Part shown: positions 22,717-32,050 of the stretch, piece by piece
Layout: every line of letters begins with the position of its first letter
Position numbering within the stretch: position 1 is the first letter of the stretch
From: Pseudomonas sp. 2FG
GTDB lineage: Bacteria; Pseudomonadota; Gammaproteobacteria; Pseudomonadales; Pseudomonadaceae
Assembly (NCBI RefSeq): GCF_005502935.1
Contig: NZ_SCMP01000004.1
Span: 1-64,000 of the forward strand
Direction: 5' to 3'
DNA length: 64,000 nucleotides
The notes under the pieces: generated by a model
The model's input: only the letters and a program-made list of their open reading frames with translations
What the model was told of the DNA's origin: nothing
Database searches by the model: none
Translations under genes and position numbers: made by a program

Positions 22717-23607
22717 AGCAAGCGCCGCCAGCGGCCGCGGCTTGGGCTTACGGAACACCAGCACGTTCCCCAGCATCACCAATACCAGCCCCGCCAGCGC
22801 GGGTAAGGTCCATTGGTAGCCCTCGACCAAGGCCGAGATATTCAGCGCGACGACCGGGAACAACACGGTGCAGTAAGCGGCGCGCTCCGGCCCCATGCGG
22901 CCGACCAGGGTCAGGTAGGCGGTAAAGCCGATGACCGAGCCGGGAATCGCCAGGTAGAGCAGCGAGCCGACATAGCGGCTGCTGGTATCGAAACTGAACG
23001 GCGTACCGCTGAGCAGGCAATAACCCGAGAGCAGCAGCGCGCCATACAGCATGCCCCAGGCGTTGGTGGTCAGCGGCTTGAGGCCGGCCTTCTGCTGCAG
23101 GCTGGAGAGCATGTTGCCGGCGGAGAAGCACAGCGTGCCGAACAGCGCCAGGCCCAGACCGATCAGGGTTTCCTGGCTGGCCTGGTGGCCGGCCAGTTCG
23201 GGCCAGAACAGCAGCGCCAAGCCTGCCAAGCCGAGGGCGCCACCCGCCAGCACATTGGCGGCCACCTTATGGCCAAAGAAGATCCGCGCATTCAGTGCAT
23301 TCCACAGCGTCGCGGTGGAGAACACCACGGCGATCAACCCACTGGGAATCCACTGGCTGGCGGTGTAGAAGCACAGGAAGTTGATGCAGAACAGGCACAG
23401 CCCCTGCGCCAAGCACAGCAGTTGCGCGCGACCATCGAGCTTCTGCAAGCGGCGGCTGAGCAGCAAGACGGCGAACAGCACCGCAGCCGCCAGGCCAAAT
23501 CTATAGGCAATCGACAGCGGAATGGCGACTGCGCCCATCTGCAGCTTGATGGCGATCCAGGTGGTGCCCCAGATCAGCACGGTGAGTAGATACAGCGAGA
23601 GGTTCAT
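22711..23607 (-). CDS. EamA/DMT-superfamily transporter
   Basis: Inner-membrane exporter or importer of the drug/metabolite transporter superfamily, 298 residues. About ten hydrophobic helices form two EamA repeats; LLTVLIWGTTWIAIKLQMG at the start and GAALGLAGLALLF-like glycine helices are characteristic. Related Pseudomonas proteins are proposed to move amino acids or small metabolites; substrate unknown. The gene is divergent from an AraC regulator (155-base gap), a common regulator-target arrangement. Its stop codon lies in the terminal repeat of the adjacent MITE-like element, so the last residues may have been reshaped by insertion. Confidence 0.88.
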   Translation of the reverse strand: MNLSLYLLTVLIWGTTWIAIKLQMGAVAIPLSIAYRFGLAAAVLFAVLLLSRRLQKLDGRAQLLCLAQGLCLFCINFLCFYTASQWIPSGLIAVVFSTATLWNALNARIFFGHKVAANVLAGGALGLAGLALLFWPELAGHQASQETLIGLGLALFGTLCFSAGNMLSSLQQKAGLKPLTTNAWGMLYGALLLSGYCLLSGTPFSFDTSSRYVGSLLYLAIPGSVIGFTAYLTLVGRMGPERAAYCTVLFPVVALNISALVEGYQWTLPALAGLVLVMLGNVLVFRKPKPRPLAALAR

Positions 23608-23762
23608 GCGCGACTCCTACGACTATGCCGGGGAGTCTGGGCCGTGCAAGCGACGACCCGCTTGCACAAACTTGCGCTTATTTGCTGCGCCGGGCTGGCA
23701 GCGGCGCCCGCGCGCGTTAGCATGGGCCCACTAGAGCGCCGCAGTCGGCGCGGGTTCAGGCC

Positions 23763-24638
23763 ATGTCGCAACTCGCACAGATCCAGGTATTCCAATCGCT
23801 GAGCAGCTCGCCGCATGCCCGTCTCGAGCATTGTGCCGAACTCGGCGACGGCCTGATCGCGGCGCTCTGGAGCAACCACCACGACGCCCGCGAATACCAG
23901 GGGCCGAGCCACCACACCCTGTCCTGCTACCTGGCGGGCGGCACCGGCACCTTCCGCCGCGACAGCCCGAGCAGCAAGGGCGCGCCGGACAAGCTCTGCG
24001 TGCTGCCCGCCGGCCATGAGTCGGCCTGGGTGATCAATGGCGAAATCCGCCTCGCCCACCTCTACATCAGCCCCGAGCGCTTCGCCCTCGGCGCCCTCAG
24101 CCTGCTCGACCGCGAGCCGCGCGAGCTGCAGCTGCGCGAGCGCACCTTCCTCGACGACCCGCAGCAGGCCCTGCGCTTTCGGCAGTTGACCGCGCTGAAC
24201 TGGGACGAGCCCGGCGAGCGACTGCTGACCAGCAGCCTGGCCCACGAGATGCTCAGCCACGTCCTGCTCAACCAGGTCGGCCTGCGCCAGGGCCTGCGTC
24301 TGAAGGGCGGCTTGGCGCCACGCCTGCGCCGGCACTTGATCGACTATATCGAAGCGCACCTGGCCGAGCCCATCAGCCTGGGCGAGCTGGCGAGTTTCGC
24401 CGCGCTGTCCGCCTACCACTTCGCGCGCATGTTCCGCGCAAGCTTCGGCGTCCCGCCCCACCGCTACCTGCTGGCCCGGCGTTTGGCGCGGGCGCAACAG
24501 CTGCTCAAAGACGGCGCCCTGCCCCTGGGTGAAATCGCCCTGGCCTGCGGCTTCGCCAGCGCCAGCCACTTCAGCAATCGCTTTCGCGCGGCCCTGGGCG
24601 CCACACCTGGCGACTACCGCGCGGCCCTGTGCGGCTAG
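23763..24638 (+). CDS. AraC-family transcriptional regulator
   Basis: 291 residues: an N-terminal cupin-like sensor region (HHTLSCYLAGGTGTFRRDS) and a C-terminal double-HTH DNA-binding domain from about 190 (ISLGELASFAALSAYHFARM, EIALACGFASASHFSNRFRA). It is divergent to the EamA transporter and is a plausible activator of it. Inducer unknown. Confidence 0.9.
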   Translation: MSQLAQIQVFQSLSSSPHARLEHCAELGDGLIAALWSNHHDAREYQGPSHHTLSCYLAGGTGTFRRDSPSSKGAPDKLCVLPAGHESAWVINGEIRLAHLYISPERFALGALSLLDREPRELQLRERTFLDDPQQALRFRQLTALNWDEPGERLLTSSLAHEMLSHVLLNQVGLRQGLRLKGGLAPRLRRHLIDYIEAHLAEPISLGELASFAALSAYHFARMFRASFGVPPHRYLLARRLARAQQLLKDGALPLGEIALACGFASASHFSNRFRAALGATPGDYRAALCG

Positions 24639-24745
24639 AAAACGCGGAGTCAGTCGTCACCCCGGCGTAGGCCCCCAACTGAATACTCTGTGGCCTGGGC
24701 ACCGACCAGATATTGCTAAGGGCTAAGCAGCAAAATCAGCGCAAC

Positions 24746-25255
24746 CTAGTTCTGCGTCTGAGCCTGCGGCCCCAAGTTGCGCCGGAACCAGTCATCCAGC
24801 ATGGCCTTCTCATAGCGCAGGCGATCACTGCTGAAATAACGATTGCCGTGTTGCAGGTAAGACTGATCGATCACCAGCGCCTCGCGATTGGCGATCTCCT
24901 GGCCGTCCTGTTGCAGGGCATAGTGCAGTTTGATCCGTGGCCAGGTGATTTCGCGCATGAAGCGCACCTCGCCGTAATTGATCCGCCAGGGCTCGTAACG
25001 CCCCGCCAGGTCGATATCCAGCACCTGTACTCGCAGGCTCTGGCCTGGTTGCAGGTAGCGCTGGCCAAGTTTCTCGATAAAGCTCTGCAACTCGTTCAGC
25101 ACCGAATCATCGGCGCCGCGACCGTAGGCACGGGAGAACCGCGCATCGCTGTAGTTTTCCGGATGGCTGAAGCTGACCTCGGTGGTCGATGCCAGTGCTA
25201 CCGGGGCCAGCACAAGCAACAAAACACCAAGAATCAGCGCAATAAACAGGCGCAT
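24746..25255 (-). CDS. DUF3016 domain-containing exported protein
   Basis: 169 residues with a signal peptide (MRLFIALILGVLLLVLAP, cleavage near VALAS). The mature part carries the DUF3016 blocks VSFSHPENYSDARF and RVQVLDIDLAGRYEPW. Family function unknown. The ATG at 25255 has AGGAGGTG immediately upstream, better than the ATG ten codons earlier. It follows the DUF3325-PepSY-DUF3649 operon on the same strand after 78 bases and could be its last gene or independent. Confidence 0.82.
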   Translation of the reverse strand: MRLFIALILGVLLLVLAPVALASTTEVSFSHPENYSDARFSRAYGRGADDSVLNELQSFIEKLGQRYLQPGQSLRVQVLDIDLAGRYEPWRINYGEVRFMREITWPRIKLHYALQQDGQEIANREALVIDQSYLQHGNRYFSSDRLRYEKAMLDDWFRRNLGPQAQTQN

Positions 25256-25333
25256 TGCACACCTCCTAACGGTGCTTATTCGCACTCACCGTCAGGCTCA
25301 GTTTACGCCCACCGCCACGGCTGAAAAGCCGTT

Positions 25334-25660
25334 TCAAGCCGCCAGCGGCAGCAGCCCGCCTAACGGCAGCAGCAGGCTCAACGGCAGCACCCAGCGGCTA
25401 CGCCAGGCCAGCAAGGCGACCAGCAGCAGGCCGGCCAGCATCAGTTGGCAGAGCCAGATCAGCGCGCCGATCTCGCCGCCCAAACGTTCGCTGCACAGCC
25501 CCAGCGCAATGCCGAAAGCCAGCACCGCCGCAATCCGCAACACACGACTGCGCAGGGGCGAGGGAGCCCCGCTTAGGATCGCCTGGTGATGCCGCGACAT
25601 CGCCAGGCTCAACGCGGTCATGGCCAGGTAGCTCAGGGCAAAACTCAAACAGAGCATCAA
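25334..25660 (-). CDS. DUF3325 membrane protein
   Basis: 108-residue protein with three hydrophobic helices and the family-like RHHQAILSGAPS loop after the first. DUF3325 genes typically stand beside PepSY-TM iron-reduction genes and TonB siderophore receptors, as here. The start overlaps the upstream gene's stop by four bases. Function unknown; probably a small partner of the PepSY-TM protein. Confidence 0.82.
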   Translation of the reverse strand: MMLCLSFALSYLAMTALSLAMSRHHQAILSGAPSPLRSRVLRIAAVLAFGIALGLCSERLGGEIGALIWLCQLMLAGLLLVALLAWRSRWVLPLSLLLPLGGLLPLAA

Positions 25661-27180
25661 GCGCTCTCCTCGGCCAGTTGACGACGAACAGCTACGGGGC
25701 TTGCCGTCGGCACGGGTGGCCGACGCCAGGCCAGCAAGGCACAGATCAGGCCGGTTGCCAGCAGGCTCAGGTCGATGCCCGCCAGCACCCAGTCACCACG
25801 TGGCACGCTGGCCAGCAGGTGGCCATCGGTGCTGGTCAGCGCGTTCAGCCAGGGCAGCCCCAGCGCCAGCACGGCGGCGCTGCCGAGCAGGTCGCGCGCG
25901 ACGCGCCCACTGTTGCGCCGCACTAGCGCCCACAGCGCAACCAGCAACCAGACGCCGATAAACACATAGGCCTCGGCGCTAGCCCGCTCGGCTAAGCCGG
26001 CAGGCAGCAGGCGGTTGCCATACAGCAGGCCGAGGCTGGCCAGCGGCAGGCCGCCGAGCACCGCGCCATTCAGCGCCCGCACCAGGCCTATGCCACGGCC
26101 GCCGCGCGCCTCGCGCTTACGCAGCCAGACCTGCAAGCCGCCCACCAGCATGGCGCAACCCATCAGGCCGAGTAGCAGGTACAGGCCCCGGACTAGCTGC
26201 CCGCCGAACTGGGCCATGTGCAGGTTGCTCAGCCAGGCGTAGCTCTGGTAACCCGCCGCATAGGGCCGTTGCTCGTTTAGCAGCTCGCCGGTGCCGGCGT
26301 CGTAGGACAGGACCCACTGGAAGTCGACGATCTTCGACCGCTCGAAACGCCGGATATCCACCACCGCCGCCGCATCGCCCGGATGGTGAACACTGATCCA
26401 GCCCGGCTGACCGCCGCCCCAGCGTTGCCGAGCCTCTTCGAGCAAAGCATCGAGGGACACCGACGGTGGCGCCGGACGCTTGACCTCCTCACGTTGGTAA
26501 GTCCCCATCGCTTCGTGGAAGAAGCGCTCGGCATCGCCCTGGTAGCCCACCTGCACGCCGGCCGGCATGTAGAACACCACGAAGATGGCGAGGCCACTGT
26601 AGGCGATGAGCAGGTGGAACGGCAGGCCGAGCACGCCGAACAGGTTATGCGCATCCAACCAGGCGCGCTGGCCGTTGGCGTTCGGCCGCAGGGTGAAGAA
26701 ATCCTTGAAGATGCGCCGGTGGATGATGATGCCGCTGACCAGCGCCACCAGCATGAACATGGCGGCGATGGCGACTAGGTACATGCCGATGGCGCCGGCG
26801 TGCAGGTCGTAATGCAGGGTGAAGAAGAAGGCTCCGCCGAGAGTGTCCGGCATCGCCTCGCCGCTGCTGGGGTCGAGGGCGAAGCTCTGGAAGCCACGCT
26901 CGTCCGCCGGCTCGTAGCCGGCCCACCAGAAGGGTTCGCGTTCGCTCGGCGGACGCAGCCAGATGGCGTGGGCATCCGGCGCCTTGGCCAACAGCCAGCC
27001 GCGCACCTGGTCCAGGCTCAGGCTGTGCTCGCCGGGTACATGCAGCGCCGGGCGCATCCAGCGTTCCAGTTCCTTGTCGAAGCAGGCGATGCTGCCGGCG
27101 AAGAGGATGACGAACAGCAGCCAGGAAGGCAGCAGGCCGCCCCAGGTATGCAGGCCGGCCATGGATTGTCGCAAGCTCAT
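25657..27180 (-). CDS. PepSY-associated TM protein (PiuB-type, siderophore utilisation)
   Basis: 507 residues, inner membrane. It starts with MSLRQSMAGLHTWGGLLPSW, the characteristic PepSY-TM entry with a membrane-proximal His, followed by a periplasmic PepSY region. Further helices follow at about 140-160 and 195-215, and four more toward the C-terminus (about 340-490). Proteins of this type are iron-regulated and thought to act as periplasmic ferric-siderophore reductases. It is translationally coupled at both ends (ATGA overlaps) to DUF3649 and DUF3325. The reading frame is intact although the TonB receptor heading the cluster is not. Confidence 0.88.
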   Translation of the reverse strand: MSLRQSMAGLHTWGGLLPSWLLFVILFAGSIACFDKELERWMRPALHVPGEHSLSLDQVRGWLLAKAPDAHAIWLRPPSEREPFWWAGYEPADERGFQSFALDPSSGEAMPDTLGGAFFFTLHYDLHAGAIGMYLVAIAAMFMLVALVSGIIIHRRIFKDFFTLRPNANGQRAWLDAHNLFGVLGLPFHLLIAYSGLAIFVVFYMPAGVQVGYQGDAERFFHEAMGTYQREEVKRPAPPSVSLDALLEEARQRWGGGQPGWISVHHPGDAAAVVDIRRFERSKIVDFQWVLSYDAGTGELLNEQRPYAAGYQSYAWLSNLHMAQFGGQLVRGLYLLLGLMGCAMLVGGLQVWLRKREARGGRGIGLVRALNGAVLGGLPLASLGLLYGNRLLPAGLAERASAEAYVFIGVWLLVALWALVRRNSGRVARDLLGSAAVLALGLPWLNALTSTDGHLLASVPRGDWVLAGIDLSLLATGLICALLAWRRPPVPTASPVAVRRQLAEESA

Positions 27181-27473
27181 GGTCGCGCTCCGAATTCAGC
27201 GGGAAGGAATGCCGCCAAGGCCATCAGCGCGGTCAGCCCGAGCAGCACCAGCCAGACGCGCAACGCGCTGCGCGCCGCGAAGGCGTAGAGGATTGCCGCG
27301 GTATAAACGGCAAAACAGGCCAGGCTGGCGAACACCACCCGGTCGCTGCGCATCAGCGGCAGATACACGGCAAGAAACGCGGTGGCCGCATAGGCCAGCG
27401 CATATCCGCCGAGAATCGCCGCCAGAATGCGCGAGGTCACGGCCCAGCGCGTGGAGGTCTTGGCTTTGCTCAC
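27177..27473 (-). CDS. DUF3649 membrane protein
   Basis: Small inner-membrane protein, 98 residues from a GTG start at 27473 preceded by AAGGGAAAG. A GTG at 27509 would add 12 residues. It has three hydrophobic helices; YALAYAATAFLAVYLPL is the conserved first block. DUF3649 proteins are encoded between TonB receptors and PepSY-TM proteins. Function unknown. Confidence 0.8.
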   Translation of the reverse strand: MSKAKTSTRWAVTSRILAAILGGYALAYAATAFLAVYLPLMRSDRVVFASLACFAVYTAAILYAFAARSALRVWLVLLGLTALMALAAFLPAEFGARP

Positions 27474-27512
27474 GGTCTTTCCCTTATCCGGCCCGGCTAC
27501 CCCGGGCACTGG

Positions 27513-28436
27513 TCAGAAGTTGTAAGCCACGGTGCCGGTGATGGTGCGCCGTGTGCCGATGAAGCAGTCGCCGCGCGCCAGGCAGGTGGTGTAGTAGGTC
27601 TTGTCCTCGAGGTTGCTGCCGTTGAGCCTGAAGTCCCAGTTCTGCAACCGGTAGCTCAACAGGGCATCGACCAGGGTGGTGGACGGGGTTTTCAACTTAT
27701 CGCGGCCATCCCAGCTCGCGCCCACATAGCGCACGCCAGCGCCGACGCTGAAGCCCGGCAGGTCACCGATGCTGAAGCGGTAGAGGCTCCATAGCGACAT
27801 CGGCGGCCAATTGGGCTCGATCGAAGCTGCCGTACTGCGCCTGCACTTGGCCCTGCCGCTCTGCCTGCGGGCGTTTGCTCACCAGGTTGACGATGCCGCC
27901 CACCGAACTCTGCCCGTAGAGCATCGACGACGGCCCCTTGAGCACCTCGATGCGCTCCAGGGTGTAGGGATCGGGACGCGAGTTGGCGTAATAGCCGAAG
28001 GTCTGCTGCAGTCCGTCCTGGAAGATCACCGGTGCGCTGCCACGGATGGTGCTCCAGTCGCCAGGCCGTAGGTTTCGCCACGCACGCCGGCGGTGTAGCG
28101 CAGCGCATCCTGCACGCTCTGCGCGCCCTGATCACGAATGCGATCGGCGGTGATCACCGATACCGACTGAGGGGTTTCCAGGATTGGCGTATCCGTTTTG
28201 GTGCCAGTCGAGTTGCGCTCGGCGACATAACCGACCACCGGGCCGAACGGCGATTCGGTTTCTTCGACCCCGGTGATGCTCAGGCTCTGCAGCTCGACCT
28301 GCCCGTCTCCCTGTTGGGTTGGCGCTGCGGCGCCTTTGCTGGCATCTGCGGCCAATGCGGCCAGCGGCAGGCCGAGGCCGAACAGGGCCGCGCGCACTGC
28401 AGTGGCCACGGGCTTACGAGCAGAGAATGCAGCCAT
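27513..28436 (-). pseudogene. TonB-dependent siderophore receptor, degraded
   Basis: An outer-membrane ferric-siderophore receptor (FoxA/FpvB-like) reduced from the usual roughly 800 codons to about 300 and broken twice. 28436-28058 encodes signal peptide, secretin/TonB N-terminus and plug start (TPILETPQSVSVITADRI). Near 28055 about ten bases are missing in the stretch encoding GETYGL, so the reading moves to the frame that gives DWSTIRGSAPVIFQDGL and LKGPSSMLYGQSSVGG. Near 27800 the plug end (GSFDRAQLAADV) is joined, out of frame, to the last barrel strands (LWSLYRFSIGDLPGFSVG...GTVAYNF), so most of the barrel is deleted. The terminal aromatic residue of the porin fold remains. Confidence 0.9.
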
Positions 28437-28783
28437 GGGAACATCCTTCTAGGGTCGGGTTTCGAATGCTTCGCCGGCTCCGTGCAAGCGAACGAGAAAA
28501 ATCCGCGGAAGTGTTTACGAATTATTTGTATTTAGCAATTATTTTCAAATAGCCCGATCAAAGCCTGAAGCGGGGCCGTGGCGCCCGGCCGCTCGCCCCT
28601 TACCAGGGGTAAGCCGCGCTGGTGTTCAGCGTGCATGGGGCGGGGATGCCGGCGGCGGGGCCTCGGTGAGCACCTTGCTCTCGGGGATCTCGAACAGGGG
28701 GCGAAGGGCTGGCCGGCGTTCGGGGTAAAATCGGCGGGGTAGCTGGGGCAGGATGCCAGCCCGCCCTGTGCCCAGGGGCAGGC
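28437..28783. other. Intergenic region before the degraded receptor
   Basis: A 347-base gap between the PsiE-family gene and the receptor relic. Its AT-rich part (28510-28555) is the likely receptor promoter with a Fur-box-like sequence; the remainder toward PsiE is GC-rich and shows no convincing gene. Confidence 0.4.
28533..28547. promoter_or_regulatory. Candidate Fur box
   Basis: TAGCAATTATTTTCA matches the 7-1-7 Fur consensus TGATAATNATTATCA at about 10 of 14 positions (right half 6/7). It lies about 100 bases upstream of the receptor relic, in the AT-rich patch expected for an iron-regulated promoter. Match quality is moderate. Confidence 0.4.
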
Positions 28784-29281
28784 CTAGTCGGCCTCGACTT
28801 CACCCTCAGCTGCTTGGCCGGGCTGGCTGCGCTTGTGCCCGGATTTTTCCGTCGACACCGAGGGGAACTGCGACGAGGCATAGCGCACCACCAAAATCGC
28901 CAAGGCCAGCAGCAGAATCGCCCCGGACACGTACACCACGCCCATATCCGGGCTGTGATGGTGCGACACATCGGAAATCAGCAAGCGGGTCAGCGCGGTG
29001 ATCGCCACATAGATCAGGAAGCGCACCGGCATATGGTTGGTCTTGAAGTAGATGCCGACCATGGCGCCGAGTTCCAGGTAGATGAACAGCAACAGAATGT
29101 CATCGACCGTGATATGGCCCTTCTCCACCATGCCCAGAAACGCCACCACCGCCGCCCAAGCCGTGATACCGCCGATGGCGAACAGCGCCAGGTAGTGAAA
29201 GCTCTCGACCAGCAGATTGCCCAGCGACTCCGCCAGGCCGTGCACGTTCGCGCGGAGGGCTTCGGCCCAGTTCAGTTTCAA
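28784..29281 (-). CDS. PsiE-family phosphate-starvation-inducible membrane protein
   Basis: 165 residues. Four hydrophobic helices (about 22-50, 60-78, 87-100, 112-132) and the family blocks FIYLELGAMVGIYFKTNHMPVR and ISDVSHHH identify PsiE. The role is unknown beyond induction by phosphate starvation in E. coli. The C-terminal tail (about 30 residues, charged) is longer than the E. coli protein. Monocistronic by position; no pho box was recognised. Confidence 0.88.
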   Translation of the reverse strand: MKLNWAEALRANVHGLAESLGNLLVESFHYLALFAIGGITAWAAVVAFLGMVEKGHITVDDILLLFIYLELGAMVGIYFKTNHMPVRFLIYVAITALTRLLISDVSHHHSPDMGVVYVSGAILLLALAILVVRYASSQFPSVSTEKSGHKRSQPGQAAEGEVEAD

Positions 29282-29644
29282 GATGCTGCTCCTTGGTACG
29301 ACTCGCCGTGATGATGGCGCTCGAAGGTGACACTTGGGTTATGCAGGATGGGGGCCAGTGCAAGCCTCCTGGGCGGAGTGGCGAGAACGGGCACTCACTG
29401 CTAACGTCATCACATCCCGCGGACCTGGGAAGCGGTAATAAACCTTGTGCCCTGCGCCGAACCCGCTGATACGAGACGCCAGGTCGGTTAGTGGAAGTCA
29501 CTCGGGGAACCCCCCTTTTCCCGGCCCGCCCCCCACACAGTCGGCCATTGGCGCTCCAGGCTCCGGGGGCCAGGCAGAAAACCCAGGGAGACGGGCTCCA
29601 ACCCGCCGCCAACGCCGAGCTGAGGATTCCACCGGGAGCAGCCT
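29282..29644. other. Intergenic region PsiE / c-di-GMP protein
   Basis: A 363-base divergent region holding both promoters. Apart from homopolymer-rich sequence around 29510-29535 (runs of C, T and G), I see no distinct element. Confidence 0.35.
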
Positions 29645-31993
29645 ATGGCTGCCGCCAAGGAGGGCCGAGTGTTTCGCAAAATCCAAAACCTGCGTACCCG
29701 CACCCTGCTCTATTTGCTGCTGTTGCTGTCCGGGTTTGCCCTGGCCAGCTACTGGACCACCTCCCATCTGCTGCAGCGGAGCCTGCTGCAATTCGAAGAG
29801 CGCCATGCCCAGGAGGAGCTGGAACGGGTCCGCGCGGTGCTCACCGCCGAGGCCCAGGGCCTGCTGGGCAGCGCCGTGGACTATGGCGCCTGGGACGACA
29901 CCTACCAGTATCTGCAACAAAGTAATACTGATTACCTGGAGAGCAATTTCACCGCCGCCTCCATGAAAACTCTGCGGGTGGATTTCGCCACCTTCCTCAC
30001 CGCCGCCGGCCAACCTCATTCCGCCTTCGATGCCGGCTCCGAGCAACTGGAAGAACTCGGCGCCGACAGCGCCAAGCTGCGCGAGGTGCAAGCCGGCCTC
30101 GCCACGCTCACTCCCAGCCTGCAACAAAAGGGCGCCTACCTGCTGCGCTGGATCGACGGCATCCCGGCCCTCCTGGCCTACGCCCCGGTGCTCGACAACA
30201 GCCGTACCCAGCCGCGGCGAGGCTGGCTGGTGATGGGCCGTCTGCTCGATGATGACGGCCAGGCCGAGCTGGCGCAGTTGGTCTCCACGGCGTTCCAGTT
30301 GGCGCCGGCGGCGGCAAGCGTGCAGACGCCGCGGACGACGTCGGACAGCATCCGGGTTAGCCGGGTCCTCGAGGACTCCCTCGGCAGCAGCGCCCTGCGC
30401 CTCATCATCCAGCACCCACCGATCCTGCACAGCCAGAAACGCGCCGGCGACCTGCTGCTGATCGGCAACTCCCTGGTCATCCTGGTGCTGGCGGCGCTGG
30501 CCGCCGCCGCCCTGCTCGATCGCCTGATCCTCAAACGCCTCAGCCTGTTCTCGCGCCTGGCCGAACAACGGCAGCGGGTGGATGAGCAACCGCCGGTCTG
30601 GCCGGTGCAAGGCCATGACGAACTGGACCAACTGGCCCAGTCGCTCAACGAGCTGATGGCGGAAGTGCACTCCGCCCATGCGAATCTGTACCAGGATGCG
30701 CGCAAGGACCCGCTGACCGGCTTGGGCAACCGCAAGTTCCTCGGCGAGCGCCTGCCCCTCTACCAAGCCATCCAGCAGCGTCAGCCGGAACTGGCGCTGA
30801 CCATCTACCTGATCGATCTGGACGACTTCAAACTGATCAACGACTGCCTCGGCCACGAGGCCGGCGATGCCCTGCTGGACAGCATCGCTCAACGGCTGCG
30901 GGTTTTGATTCGCGCCAGCGACACCGCGGTGCGCATGGGCGGGGACGAGTTCGCCGTGCTCAGCCTGGAAAGCGCCGGGCAGGGCAGCCACATCCTGGCC
31001 CAGCGGCTGCTGGAAGAGATCTGTCAGCCGCTGATGTTTCAGGGCTCCCGCCTGGCGATCAGCGGCTCCATCGGCATCGCCCATGCCGCGCCGGACATGA
31101 GCCAGGAGGAGCTGCTGCGCAACGCCGACATCGCCATGTACCAAGCCAAGCGCGCGGGCAAGAGCCGCTATGCGTTCTACTCCGCGGCCATGCATGCCAA
31201 CGTGCAGGAGCGCATGTTCATCGAGCAACGCCTGCGCCAGGCCCTGATCATGGGCCAGCTGGAGGTCTGGTTCCAGCCGATAGTCGACTGCACAACCCTG
31301 GAGGTGGTGATGGTCGAGGCGCTGGCACGCTGGCCAACCGACGCGGGCTTCTGCCCGCCCGACAAATTCATTCCGGTGGCCGAGGAAGCCGGCCTGATCG
31401 GCGAACTGGGGCACTATATCGCCCGGCATGCCGTCCACGCCTTGCCGCGCTTGCAGCAGCTGCGGCCCGGGCTCGCCCTCAATATCAATCTGTCGGTGAA
31501 GCAGTTGCTGCAGGTCGACCTCGTCAGCCAACTGTGCGAACTGATAGACGCCGAGCCGCTATCCCGGCACAGCGTGCACTTCGAGCTGACCGAAAGCGCG
31601 TTCTCGGAAAACCTGGAGCTGCTCCAGCAACAGGTGAACGCCCTGGTCGCGGCCGGCTTCAAGCTCCACCTCGATGATTTCGGCACCGGCTACTCCTCCC
31701 TGCAGCGCCTGCAACACCTGCCGATGTCGGCCCTCAAGCTGGACAAGTCCTTCACCCGCCTGCTTGACGAGGGTGATGAACGTATCGTCAAGGTGATTCT
31801 CTCGCTCGGCGAACAGTTGCAGATGAGCGTGATCGCCGAAGGCGTAGAAACCCCCCAGCAGAAGGAGCGTTTGCAGGTGCTCGGCTGCCGGTTGATGCAG
31901 GGCTATCTGTTCGCCAAGCCCATGCCCGAACCGCAGCTGCTGGACTGGCTGCAGGCCCGCGAGACGGCCGCCAGCCCGCCGCTGGAGTCATAG
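29645..31993 (+). CDS. CHASE4-GGDEF-EAL bifunctional c-di-GMP enzyme
   Basis: 782-residue inner-membrane protein. TM1 lies at about 20-40; a periplasmic CHASE4 sensor follows with its signature DYGAWDDTYQYLQ at 79-91; TM2 is at about 270-292. Then come a short HAMP-like linker, a GGDEF domain (RMGGDEF near 430) and an EAL domain (VEALARW near 558). The cyclase has the GGDEF motif and an I-site (RASD) five residues before it; the EAL has EALAR, the loop DDFGTGYSS and AEGVET. Both activities therefore look intact, so it may switch between synthesis and hydrolysis. The ATG at 29645 has GGGAG upstream; a GTG at 29669 is also feasible. Ligand of CHASE4 unknown. Confidence 0.9.
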   Translation: MAAAKEGRVFRKIQNLRTRTLLYLLLLLSGFALASYWTTSHLLQRSLLQFEERHAQEELERVRAVLTAEAQGLLGSAVDYGAWDDTYQYLQQSNTDYLESNFTAASMKTLRVDFATFLTAAGQPHSAFDAGSEQLEELGADSAKLREVQAGLATLTPSLQQKGAYLLRWIDGIPALLAYAPVLDNSRTQPRRGWLVMGRLLDDDGQAELAQLVSTAFQLAPAAASVQTPRTTSDSIRVSRVLEDSLGSSALRLIIQHPPILHSQKRAGDLLLIGNSLVILVLAALAAAALLDRLILKRLSLFSRLAEQRQRVDEQPPVWPVQGHDELDQLAQSLNELMAEVHSAHANLYQDARKDPLTGLGNRKFLGERLPLYQAIQQRQPELALTIYLIDLDDFKLINDCLGHEAGDALLDSIAQRLRVLIRASDTAVRMGGDEFAVLSLESAGQGSHILAQRLLEEICQPLMFQGSRLAISGSIGIAHAAPDMSQEELLRNADIAMYQAKRAGKSRYAFYSAAMHANVQERMFIEQRLRQALIMGQLEVWFQPIVDCTTLEVVMVEALARWPTDAGFCPPDKFIPVAEEAGLIGELGHYIARHAVHALPRLQQLRPGLALNINLSVKQLLQVDLVSQLCELIDAEPLSRHSVHFELTESAFSENLELLQQQVNALVAAGFKLHLDDFGTGYSSLQRLQHLPMSALKLDKSFTRLLDEGDERIVKVILSLGEQLQMSVIAEGVETPQQKERLQVLGCRLMQGYLFAKPMPEPQLLDWLQARETAASPPLES

Positions 31994-32050
31994 AACCGCA
32001 CACTGCGCCCCGTCGCCGCGGGCAGAGTTGGCTGGCGCCGCAAGCCAACT

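Noticed and set aside
29498..31531. A 677-codon minus-strand open frame opposite the c-di-GMP protein
   Set aside because: Its translation is His/Gln/Leu-rich low-complexity typical of the antisense of a GC-rich gene; the plus strand encodes complete CHASE4, GGDEF and EAL motifs.
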